A stretch of DNA of 19,299 nucleotides from Desulfovibrionaceae bacterium (GTDB lineage Bacteria; Pseudomonadota; Gammaproteobacteria; Burkholderiales; Burkholderiaceae_C): the NCBI GenBank assembly GCA_009778355.1, contig WRJY01000325.1:1-19299 (forward strand), written 5' to 3'. The notes under the pieces were generated by a model, which was given only the letters and a program-made list of their open reading frames with translations, did not search any database and had not been told where the DNA came from. The translations under genes and the position numbers were made by a program. Each line of letters starts with the position of its first letter. Positions within the stretch are counted from its first letter, which is position 1. Below are positions 6,147 through 13,625 of the stretch, one piece after another.

Positions 6147-7646
6147 ATGAAGACTCTTCCACGCTTTCCTGCCGCCATCGCTGCCATCGCCGCGCTGCTC
6201 GCCGGCTGCGCCGCCGTGGGGCCGGACTTCAAAGCGCAAACACCGGGGGCCCCCGCCGACTTTGCGGCGTGGCACGGCGGCGCGGCGGAACTGGCGGATG
6301 CCGGGCGCAGCGCGCCCAACGCCAGCGCCGAGCCGCGCGGCTGGGCGATGTTCGGCGATCCGGCGCTCGATGCGCTGCTGGCGCGCGTTCTCGCCGCCAA
6401 CCCCGACTTGCAGACCGCCGCGCTGCGCTTTGCGCAAAGCCGGGCGCAGCTCGGCATCGCCGGTTCGCAGCAAGGCATCCAAGTGGGCGTCAGCGCGGGC
6501 GCGACGCGGCTGCGCGCCAGCGAAAACGGCGAGACGACGCGGATGCTCGACGCCATCGACCCGCCCAACCGCGAAGACTTGGTCAAGTTCCTGAGCGCGC
6601 CGCACAACTTTTACCAAGCCGGCTTTGATGCCTCGTGGGAAATCGACCTGTGGGGCCGCGTGCGCCGCGCCATCGAATCGGCGGGCGCCAATGTGGCCGC
6701 GGCGCAGGCCATGCTGGCGCAGGTGCGCTGGAACGTGCAGACCGAGGCGGCGCGGCGCTACTTCGAGCTGCGCGCGGCGCAGCGCCAGATCAGCCTCGCG
6801 CGCGAGGACATCGCGGTGGCCGAAGAAACGCTGCGCCTGGTTCAGGCCCGCGCCGACGGCGGTTTGACCACCGACCTGGACGTTGCCCGCCAGTCGGCGC
6901 AGGCCGCCGATTTGCGCGCCCGCCTGCCGCAACTGCTGGCGCAGGAGGCGCAGGCCATCAACCAGATCACCCTGCTGGCGGGCGAGCGGCCCGGCGCGCT
7001 TCAGGCCGAACTGGCGCCGCCGCGCGATCTCATGGACATCAGCGCGTTGCCCGATTTGTCGCTGGGCCTGCCGTCGGAGTTGGCGCTGCGCCGGCCCGAC
7101 ATTCAAATGGCGCAAGCGCAACTGCACGCCGCCACCGCCGACATCGGCGTGGCCGTGGCCGATTTGTATCCGCGCATCGTCATCGGCGCGGGCCTGGGCT
7201 TGCAGTCGGTCAGCGGCGGCGGCTTTACCGACTGGGGCAGCCGGCAATGGTCCATCGGCCCCAGCCTGCAATTGCCCCTGTTCGACCATGGCCGCCGCCG
7301 CGCCACCGTGACCTTGCGTGAACTGCAACAACAGGAAGCCGCCGTCGCCTGGCAGCAAACCGTGCTGAAGGCCTGGCACGAGATCGACGACGCCCTGAGC
7401 GCCTACACCGCCGAACGCCGCCGCAACGCCGAACTGGCCCTGCGCGAGCGCAGCAGCCGCGACGCACTGCAACTGGCGCGTGTGCGCTACGAGCGCGGTC
7501 TGACCGATTTTCTGGTGCCGCTCGACGCCGAGCGCACATGGCTGCAAGCGCGGCGCGATCAGTCCGACAGCGACAGCCGCCTGGCGCTGGCGCTGGTGGC
7601 CGTGACCAAGGCGCTGGGCGGGGCGGGGGACGCAGGGGGCGCGTGA
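6147..7646 (+). CDS. Outer-membrane efflux lipoprotein, NodT/OprM (RND outer-membrane factor) family
   Basis: A 499-residue protein from ATG 6147. A lipoprotein signal peptide ends in LLAGC with the lipidated cysteine at residue 21, followed by AVGPDF, the usual start of mature OprM-like proteins (VGPDYxxP). Two OEP repeats follow, with long alanine/arginine-rich coiled-coil helices, the ASWEIDLWGR motif at about residues 165-174 in repeat one, and the RPDIQMAQAQLHAATADIGVAVADLYP stretch (split here: RPDIQMAQAQL and IGVAVADLYPRI) opening repeat two. These trimers form the outer-membrane channel of tripartite pumps. No membrane-fusion protein or RND/ABC/MFS pump gene is beside it; upstream is a broken toxin gene, so pump genes may have been lost or lie elsewhere. 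ATG 6138 is an alternative start; the fused frame from 6012 is not the real gene. Confidence 0.88.
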   Translation: MKTLPRFPAAIAAIAALLAGCAAVGPDFKAQTPGAPADFAAWHGGAAELADAGRSAPNASAEPRGWAMFGDPALDALLARVLAANPDLQTAALRFAQSRAQLGIAGSQQGIQVGVSAGATRLRASENGETTRMLDAIDPPNREDLVKFLSAPHNFYQAGFDASWEIDLWGRVRRAIESAGANVAAAQAMLAQVRWNVQTEAARRYFELRAAQRQISLAREDIAVAEETLRLVQARADGGLTTDLDVARQSAQAADLRARLPQLLAQEAQAINQITLLAGERPGALQAELAPPRDLMDISALPDLSLGLPSELALRRPDIQMAQAQLHAATADIGVAVADLYPRIVIGAGLGLQSVSGGGFTDWGSRQWSIGPSLQLPLFDHGRRRATVTLRELQQQEAAVAWQQTVLKAWHEIDDALSAYTAERRRNAELALRERSSRDALQLARVRYERGLTDFLVPLDAERTWLQARRDQSDSDSRLALALVAVTKALGGAGDAGGA

Positions 7647-7668
7647 CCGCGGCGGCTTTCAGGGCCGG

Positions 7669-9267
7669 TCAGCGTTGCTCGCGCAGTACGTTCTTGAGCA
7701 CCTTGCCGGCCGCGCTGCGCGGCAGGGCGGCGACAGTGTGCAACTGGGTCGGCAGTTTGTATTTTGCAAGGTGGTCCGAGGCCCAATCGCGCAATTCATC
7801 GATGCTCAGGTTCGCCGCCGGGTCACGAAGCGACGCGTAGGCCACCGGCGTCTCGCCCCAGACCGGGTGAGGCCGGCCCACCACGCTGACCTCGGCGATG
7901 GCCGGATGCGCGGCCAGTGCGTTCTCGACTTCGGCGCAGTAGATGTTCTCGCCGCCCGAAATAATCATGTCTTTGACCCGGTCAACGACATACAGGTAGC
8001 CCTCGCTGTCGGCGCGAACCAGGTCGCCGGAGTGAAACCAGCCGCCCCGGAAGGCTTGCGCCGTGGCCTCGGGGTTGTTCCAGTAACCCAGCATCAGGCC
8101 GCTGCCGCGGTAGACGATTTCGCCGACCTCGCCGGGCGCGACATCGTTCATGTCGGCATCGACGATGCGGGCAGCCACCGTGGAGACCGGCTTGCCGACC
8201 GAACCCAGTTTCCTGATCGCATCCTTGCCATCGAGGGCGCAAGTCACCGGCGACATTTCGGTTTGTCCGAACACGGCCGTGTTGTGCGCGCCGGGAAACC
8301 GCGCCGCCATTTGCCGCAGCAAGGTGTCCGTTGCCGGGGCCGCGCCCCAGCACGTCACCCGCAACGCGGACAAGTTGCGGCTGCCGATCGTTTGGTCATC
8401 GCACACCGCCTGCCATTGGGTGGGGACGAGGAACACGGTGGTGATGGCCTCGTTTTCCAGCAGGTCGAGCAGCGCGGCGGCATTGAAAGGCCGCGTGGGC
8501 ATGATGACGATCGTGCCGCCGATCAAAAGGGCGGGAATGACCGCGCCGATGGCGCCGATGTGAAACAGCGGCGAGGCCACCAGATTGACCTCATCGTCAC
8601 CGGACAACTGAAAGGTGCGGATTATGGTCAGCGCCTGCGATTGCAAATTGATATGGCACAGCACCGCGCCCTTCGGATGCCCGGTGGTTCCAGAGGTGTA
8701 CATGATGAGCGCGGGCGATTGCTCGGGAACATCCACCGGCTCGTGCGGCGCGCCGGTTTCGCCGAGCAGATCGCGGTACAGCGCGCAGTTTGCCTTGCCG
8801 GAGGCGGTGGCGGCCGGTTGGGCTGCGCTGGCGGCCTGCGCGACGGCGCTGACCACCTCGACATCGCCGGCAAGGGCGGGCAGCGCGGCCTGAACCACGG
8901 GCACGCCAATTTCGTCGGCCACGATGAGCCGGGCGCCGCAATCGTTGAGGATGTATGCGGCCTCCGGCCCGGTCAGGCGAAAGTTCAGCGGCACCGCGAT
9001 CGCTCCGAGCAGATTGGCGGCCAGAATGGTCTCGATGAACTCGGGCCGGTTGCCCATGACGATGGCCACCCGGTCGCCAAAACCGACGCCGCGCCGCGCG
9101 AACGCATCGGCCAGGGCCTGGACGCGCCGGTGCAATTCAAGCCAGGTCGTGGTCGCGCCATTGAAGCGCAGGGCGGCGCGCCCGGGCCGCATGGCGGCGT
9201 GGCATTCGAGGTGGTTGTTCCAGTGCGCGCGGCGTGATGCCTGCGGCTGTTCGAGCGGGCTTGGCAT
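7669..9267 (-). CDS. Fatty-acyl-CoA ligase (AMP-binding, ANL superfamily)
   Basis: A 532-residue protein from ATG 9267, typical ANL length. The P-loop-like motif YTSGTTGHPKG is at residues 190-200. The C-terminal part has YRGSGLMLGYWNNPEAT, GGWFHSGDLV and DRVKDMIISGGENIY, the standard A7-A8 hinge region, and the conserved catalytic lysine is K522 in PRSAAGK522. Such enzymes activate a carboxylate with ATP and load it onto CoA. The pattern is closest to FadD13/medium-to-long-chain fatty acid ligases, but substrate length cannot be read. It stands as a single gene, convergent with the efflux lipoprotein gene (22-nt gap) and about 200 bases downstream of purC on the same strand. The frame is open to 9324, but the extra N-terminal residues look non-coding. 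Confidence 0.88.
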   Translation of the reverse strand: MPSPLEQPQASRRAHWNNHLECHAAMRPGRAALRFNGATTTWLELHRRVQALADAFARRGVGFGDRVAIVMGNRPEFIETILAANLLGAIAVPLNFRLTGPEAAYILNDCGARLIVADEIGVPVVQAALPALAGDVEVVSAVAQAASAAQPAATASGKANCALYRDLLGETGAPHEPVDVPEQSPALIMYTSGTTGHPKGAVLCHINLQSQALTIIRTFQLSGDDEVNLVASPLFHIGAIGAVIPALLIGGTIVIMPTRPFNAAALLDLLENEAITTVFLVPTQWQAVCDDQTIGSRNLSALRVTCWGAAPATDTLLRQMAARFPGAHNTAVFGQTEMSPVTCALDGKDAIRKLGSVGKPVSTVAARIVDADMNDVAPGEVGEIVYRGSGLMLGYWNNPEATAQAFRGGWFHSGDLVRADSEGYLYVVDRVKDMIISGGENIYCAEVENALAAHPAIAEVSVVGRPHPVWGETPVAYASLRDPAANLSIDELRDWASDHLAKYKLPTQLHTVAALPRSAAGKVLKNVLREQR

Positions 9268-9467
9268 GAGTTGTTTCCTGGTGGCAGTGCCGGACGCGGC
9301 GGAGGGAAACCGGATCCGGAGCACGATTTTCGCGGCAAGGATTCAACTGCATCGTCGCCCGCGCGACTTGATGCGCGGCGCCCAAGAGGCGAACGCGACC
9401 GAAGCCGCGTCACTTCATGCGGCTTTCGTGAAGAGAGCCAGCGATCAACCGCCGCTCTCAGGTCCAA

Positions 9468-10370
9468 TCAACGCGGCTGCATCAGCCGCTGCATCGCCTC
9501 GCGGTACTTGGCGGCGGTTTGGGCGATGACCTCGGCGGGCAAGGCGGGGGCCGGCGGCGTTTTGTTCCAGGGCTGGCCATCGATGCGAACCGATTCCAGC
9601 CAGTCGCGCAGAAATTGCTTGTCGAAACTGGGCGGGTTGCTGCCCTCGCGGTAGCTTTCGGCGGGCCAGTAGCGCGACGAATCGGGCGTCAGCACCTCGT
9701 CCATCAGCACCAGGCGGCCAGCGCCGTCCAGCCCGAATTCAAACTTGGTGTCGGCGATGATGATGCCCTTGGGCAGCGCAATGGCGGCGGCGCGTTCGTA
9801 CAGGCGGATGCTGATGTCGCGGATTTGCGCCGCCAGTTCGGGGCCGATCATCCGCGCCGTGCGCTCGAAGCTGATGTTCTCGTCGTGCTCGCCCGCCGCT
9901 GCCTTGGCCGCGGGGGTGTAGATGGCCCGCGGCAGCTTGCTGGCGTTGCTCAGGCCGGCGGGCAGCGGCACGCCGCAAACGGATTGGCTTTGCTGGTATT
10001 CCTTCCAGCCACTGCCGGCCAGGTAGCCGCGCACCACGGCTTCCACTGGAATGGGCTTGAGGCGCTTGACCAGCATCGAGCGGCCACGCACCTGCGCCGC
10101 CTCGCCGGGCGCCACCACGCTTTCGGGCGCCTGGCCGGTCAGGTGGTTGGGCACGATGCCGTCAAGCTGGCCGAACCACCACAGCGCCATCCGCGTGAGC
10201 AACTCGCCCTTGCCGGGAATGGGCTGGCCCATGATGACATCGAAGGCGCTGATGCGGTCGCTGGCCACCATCAGGATGCGCTCATCGCCAACGGCATAGT
10301 TGTCGCGCACCTTGCCGCGCGCGAGCAACGGCAGGCTGTGCAGGGTGGAGGTGTGAAGGGCTTCGGTCAT
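9468..10370 (-). CDS. purC: Phosphoribosylaminoimidazole-succinocarboxamide synthase (SAICAR synthetase)
   Basis: A 300-residue protein from ATG 10370. It condenses CAIR with aspartate using ATP in de novo purine synthesis. Recognisable features are LLARGKVRDNY near residues 15-25 (ATP-binding start of the family), SDRISAFDVIM at 37-47, the KRLKPIPVEAVVRGYLAGSG segment (the E-x-x-V-R-G-Y-x-x-G-S motif), and DTKFEFGLD with DEVLTPDSSRYW in the C-terminal half. The GSG insert-containing form of about 300 residues is the betaproteobacterial/yeast-like type. No purE or purK is seen next to it; downstream is an acyl-CoA ligase and upstream the restriction-modification operon. No strong ribosome-binding site precedes the ATG, and longer in-frame starts up to 10445 look non-coding. 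Confidence 0.95.
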   Translation of the reverse strand: MTEALHTSTLHSLPLLARGKVRDNYAVGDERILMVASDRISAFDVIMGQPIPGKGELLTRMALWWFGQLDGIVPNHLTGQAPESVVAPGEAAQVRGRSMLVKRLKPIPVEAVVRGYLAGSGWKEYQQSQSVCGVPLPAGLSNASKLPRAIYTPAAKAAAGEHDENISFERTARMIGPELAAQIRDISIRLYERAAAIALPKGIIIADTKFEFGLDGAGRLVLMDEVLTPDSSRYWPAESYREGSNPPSFDKQFLRDWLESVRIDGQPWNKTPPAPALPAEVIAQTAAKYREAMQRLMQPR

Positions 10371-10506
10371 GGGAAACAAAACGTGGGGTGTATCGGCTCC
10401 GGCAGTCAGCGATTTTGACGCACTTGGCCACGGTACTTGGGGCATTGCGGCAAAGCTGCACGCATCGAGGCGGCGCAGCTTCCCGCGAATAGGCGGATTT
10501 GCCAGC

Positions 10507-13179
10507 TCAGACCAACAGAACTTTGGTGCTTTCTTCGCCGAACTGGCTGATTACGCGCACTGCCAGCTTGCGGCCCTCGGGCGGGGGCGCCGGATGCGAA
10601 CGAAAGCCGTAGATGCGATCAAACGCCTCGTCGTCGATCTCGATCTTCAACATGCGCTCGGCATTTTTTTTCACGCTGGCCGCGGCGAGCGCCGACAGGC
10701 CGCGTTTGAACTTGTCGAACTCGTCCTTGTCGCCGCCGCAGAAGAACACCTGGGTGGGCGTGAAGTTGGCGCCGTCGTAATCCGCGTCCAGCATCCAGTA
10801 GTTGATGTCCGCCGCGCTGCGCGCCTTCACCTCGTCGCGGATCGGGTCGTAGATGTCCAGGCCGCGGATTTCGACTTGCACCATTCCATTTTCACGGATC
10901 AATGCGATGTCGGGTTCTCCGATGGTGACGAAGGAAGCGGCCTTCTTGTCTTTCTTTATCAGACCCTCCTGCATCAAGTCGTCGTGCATCCGCACCTTGG
11001 TCACTTCGAAGCTGCCCACGCGGCGCGTGATGCTGCGGTTCTCGATGTCGCTTTCAAAGCCAAAGCCCAATGCCAGCAGCCAATCGGCGTCGCCGCGGCT
11101 GGCGCAGGCGCGTATGGCCTGATCCACCGCCACGCGGCTCACGGTGCCGAACTGCGGGCCGATGTGCAAGTACGCCTTGCGCTCGCCCGCCGGGGTGTCG
11201 TACCAGCCTTCGGCGTGCAGCGCGCCGTCGCGGTCGTTGATCAAGTCCACCTGCGTGAACACCGCCGTCTGGCCCTTGGCGCCGTTCTTGACGCCCGCCG
11301 ATTTGAGGTGCTCAAAAATGCGTTCGATAAAGCGCTGGGCGCTGTCCATGTCCTGCTCGGCGGCGGCCATCTGGCCGGGGGCCAGCGGCTCGTCGGCCTG
11401 CAAGGTTTCGACCGTGAAGGGGCCGGCCACGCGCAGCTTCTTCTTGTCGATTTCGGGCTGGTCGTACAGCGTTTCGGTTTCGGGCGGCTCGTCGTTGGCA
11501 AGCGACTTGAGCGTAACGTGCGGCACGGTCTTGTAAACAAAGCCATGACGCACGTCCTGACCGGCCACATCCGCAAGGCGGTACCACGGATAAGTGGCGG
11601 TCATCAGCCGCGTCTTGGCGATGTTGAGCGCGATGCGCGAGGTGTCGGTGGTGATCCAGCGACGGCCCCATTGCTCGGCGACGTGGGCGGTGGTGCCGCT
11701 GCCGCAGGTCGGGTCGAGCACGAGGTCGCCGGGGTCGGTGGTCATGAGGATGCAGCGTTGGATGACTTTAGCCGTTGTCTGCACAACATATACCTTTGCG
11801 TCCGCAAAGCCAGCGATCGTAGTGTCATTCCAAAAATTGTTAATCGCTTGAACCGGAAAATCCTGAAAAAAGCGCACATAGGAAAGTGTATTTCCTATCA
11901 ATGCGAGACGATTTTTTTCCTTTAGGCGATCCATTCCATTTTTACTTGTTTTCCAGACGCCTTTTGTCGGCACAAAAGTTCGACCTTCAAATTCAACAGG
12001 ATAGCGCGTTGTATCAACGCCGCTTTGAGATTGAAGATTATCAATTCGAAAAACCTTGGAGTCATTTGGAATGGATGATAAATCGTTGCGCTCACCGGCA
12101 GTCATACGGCGACGTTCACCATTCGCAAGCTCTAGCCATGTATACGCACCCTCTCCTTCTGCGGAGGTTTTTTCAACATACAATTGATGGAATTTCAGTT
12201 TGGCTTGCTCACGATTCTTGGCATACCAGACGACGTAATCGCACGTTGAGGCCAAAACATCTGTTCCAAGTGCTAGGCTACCAGCCCCGCTAGTTTTCTT
12301 AAAGGCAATCAGTGCGCAAAAATTTTCGCTACCAAAAATCTCATCCATCAGCACCCGTACCAAGTGAACATTCTCATCACTGATCTGCACAAAACACGAT
12401 CCCGACGCGCTCAACAGCTCCCGCGCCACCAACAACCGATCCCGCAGATAACTCAGGTACGAATGAATCCCCAGCTCCCAGGTGTCCCTGAACGCCTTGA
12501 TGACTTCCGGCTCGCCCGACAGGTTTTCGTCCGCCCCATCTTTCACGTTGCGATCATTCAACCGCATTTGCCAGTTGCTGCCGTACTTGATGCCATATGG
12601 CGGATCGATGTAGATGCACTGCACCTGCCCGGCCATGCCTTCGCGTTCCAGCAGGCTTGTCATCACCAGCAGACTGTCGCCCTGAATGAGGCGGTTCTGC
12701 CATTTGTTGGGCTGCTTGTAGTACGAGAGCGGCTTGTCCAACTCGTCCATCGCCAGCGGGTTGCCGAACAGTTGGTGGGTGAACAGCTCGTTTTGCGCCT
12801 CGTCGCGTCCGCGCAGCCGGTAGAAGTTGGCGATGATTTTTTCCGGCGCGATGTGTTCGTGCCGGTACAGGCTGCGGATATCGACCTGCAATTGCTCCTG
12901 GTCGTCGCCTTCGCCGTACTTGTGCATCCAGTACAGCTCGGGGTCTTGCCCCCGGCGGGTGACGGGGTTGAGCGGCGCGTTCTTGCGCGTGGGCAGGCCG
13001 GCAATGGCTTCGGCTTCCCAGCCCTGTTCCTCGGTGCTTGGAATGAAGGGGCGCTCCACGGGCGCCAAGCCCTTGTCATGGCGCAGCGAATCGACGGGCT
13101 TGTAGCTGCCGATGGCCGTTTCGCCCGCGCTGGCGCGGCTGGCGGATGGCGGCGCGGGGGTTTTCTTGCGGGTGGCCAT
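10507..13179 (-). CDS. Type III-like (beta-class) DNA methyltransferase, Mod subunit
   Basis: An 890-residue site-specific adenine (N6) or N4-cytosine methyltransferase. Motif IV DPPY is at residues 192-195 and the AdoMet-binding motif I (LDPTCGSGTT) at 489-498. The order IV-TRD-I defines the beta class used by type III Mod proteins. The region between (about 274-453) should hold the target recognition domain and is encoded by unusually low-GC DNA. Beyond the methylase core is a C-terminal extension of about 370 residues, longer than EcoP1/EcoP15 Mod and probably contacting Res. The start is ATG 13179 (MATRKK), 2 nt after the stop of the PIN gene; the longer frame to 13257 would overlap that gene. 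It is last in the operon res-PIN-mod. An A8 run at codons near 837 could allow slippage. Confidence 0.9.
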   Translation of the reverse strand: MATRKKTPAPPSASRASAGETAIGSYKPVDSLRHDKGLAPVERPFIPSTEEQGWEAEAIAGLPTRKNAPLNPVTRRGQDPELYWMHKYGEGDDQEQLQVDIRSLYRHEHIAPEKIIANFYRLRGRDEAQNELFTHQLFGNPLAMDELDKPLSYYKQPNKWQNRLIQGDSLLVMTSLLEREGMAGQVQCIYIDPPYGIKYGSNWQMRLNDRNVKDGADENLSGEPEVIKAFRDTWELGIHSYLSYLRDRLLVARELLSASGSCFVQISDENVHLVRVLMDEIFGSENFCALIAFKKTSGAGSLALGTDVLASTCDYVVWYAKNREQAKLKFHQLYVEKTSAEGEGAYTWLELANGERRRMTAGERNDLSSIPNDSKVFRIDNLQSQSGVDTTRYPVEFEGRTFVPTKGVWKTSKNGMDRLKEKNRLALIGNTLSYVRFFQDFPVQAINNFWNDTTIAGFADAKVYVVQTTAKVIQRCILMTTDPGDLVLDPTCGSGTTAHVAEQWGRRWITTDTSRIALNIAKTRLMTATYPWYRLADVAGQDVRHGFVYKTVPHVTLKSLANDEPPETETLYDQPEIDKKKLRVAGPFTVETLQADEPLAPGQMAAAEQDMDSAQRFIERIFEHLKSAGVKNGAKGQTAVFTQVDLINDRDGALHAEGWYDTPAGERKAYLHIGPQFGTVSRVAVDQAIRACASRGDADWLLALGFGFESDIENRSITRRVGSFEVTKVRMHDDLMQEGLIKKDKKAASFVTIGEPDIALIRENGMVQVEIRGLDIYDPIRDEVKARSAADINYWMLDADYDGANFTPTQVFFCGGDKDEFDKFKRGLSALAAASVKKNAERMLKIEIDDEAFDRIYGFRSHPAPPPEGRKLAVRVISQFGEESTKVLLV
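11821..12360 (-). other. Low-GC island inside mod, coinciding with the target-recognition region
   Basis: A hand count of these nine 60-base lines gives 236 G/C of 540, about 44%, with individual lines at 37-52%. The adjoining line 11701-11760 has about 70% and the rest of the operon looks similar. The segment encodes about residues 274-453 of Mod, precisely between the DPPY motif and the AdoMet-binding motif, where beta-class methylases keep their DNA-recognition domain. The reading frame stays intact through it. This pattern fits past exchange of the specificity domain by recombination. Confidence 0.7.
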
Positions 13180-13181
13180 GG

Positions 13182-13625
13182 CTATTGCGTCCAGTCTTCG
13201 ATGACGAGGCCGCTCACTCGTGCGAACTCGCCGGTATTGGCCGTGACCACGGTGCAACCAGCCTCACGGCCATGAGCGGCGATCCAGGTGTCGTTGGGGC
13301 CGATGGCTTGGCCTTGCGCTTGCAGTTGCCGCCTGATCTCGCCGTAATGCCGGCATACCGATTCGCCCAAGGGAACCACGGTAATCAATTGGGCCAGCCG
13401 GTCGAGCAACTCATGATTTTTTTGCTGGGTGGCGCTTTTGTCCGCGCCAAAGCGCAACTCGCCCATGCTGATGACCGACATGGCGAGCGCCGAGGCGGGC
13501 ATGGATTGAAAACGCGCTTGCAGACGCTGCTGGCGCGCTTGCGCGGCAGGGTCTTTGGGAGCCTTGTTGCGGCGGATGTCGCGCACCGCGATACAGGCAT
13601 TGGTGTCGAGCAGGTATTGGGGCAT
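13182..13625 (-). CDS. VapC-like PIN-domain nuclease inside the restriction-modification operon
   Basis: A 147-residue protein with a full set of PIN/VapC residues: YLLDTN with D7, MGELRFGA with E56, NDTWIAAH with D112, and TANTGEFARVSGLVIEDW at 128-145 (the T-x-N-x-x-E-F-x-R-V tail). These form the Mg-dependent ribonuclease active site typical of VapC toxins. Compared with short VapC proteins it has a charged insertion (about residues 20-42). Its ATG shares one base with the stop of res (TGATG), and its stop lies 2 nt before the mod start, so it must be expressed with both. No VapB-like antitoxin ORF is present on either side. It is either a solitary VapC captured by the operon or a working part of the defence system. 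Domain call is firm; role in the operon is open. Confidence 0.85.
   Translation of the reverse strand: MPQYLLDTNACIAVRDIRRNKAPKDPAAQARQQRLQARFQSMPASALAMSVISMGELRFGADKSATQQKNHELLDRLAQLITVVPLGESVCRHYGEIRRQLQAQGQAIGPNDTWIAAHGREAGCTVVTANTGEFARVSGLVIEDWTQ

Noticed and set aside
5775..7547. 590-codon open frame on the - strand opposite the efflux lipoprotein gene
   Set aside because: Histidine/arginine/glutamine-rich antisense translation of a high-GC gene; no motif. The + strand frame has a lipobox and OEP motifs.
6012..7646. 544-residue PIN-lipoprotein fusion
   Set aside because: The N-terminal 45 codons are a toxin remnant; a lipoprotein signal must be N-terminal, so the gene starts at 6147 (or 6138).
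7675..9237. 520-codon + strand frame opposite the acyl-CoA ligase
   Set aside because: Mirror of a GC-rich coding region with low-complexity composition; the opposite frame has complete ANL motifs.
9402..9425. AAGCCGC/GCGGCTT stem-loop as purC terminator
   Set aside because: Only 7 bp with a 10-nt loop and no T-run on the - strand; not convincing.
10810..10930. PD...E-I-R pattern in the Mod C-terminus as a second nuclease site
   Set aside because: The GEPDIALI...VQVEIRGLD stretch lacks the lysine and, as far as I recall, is a common feature of this Mod C-terminal region without known nuclease activity.
13180..13257. Longer mod start at 13257
   Set aside because: Would overlap 76 bases of the PIN gene and its residues have no coding character; ATG 13179 follows the PIN stop directly.
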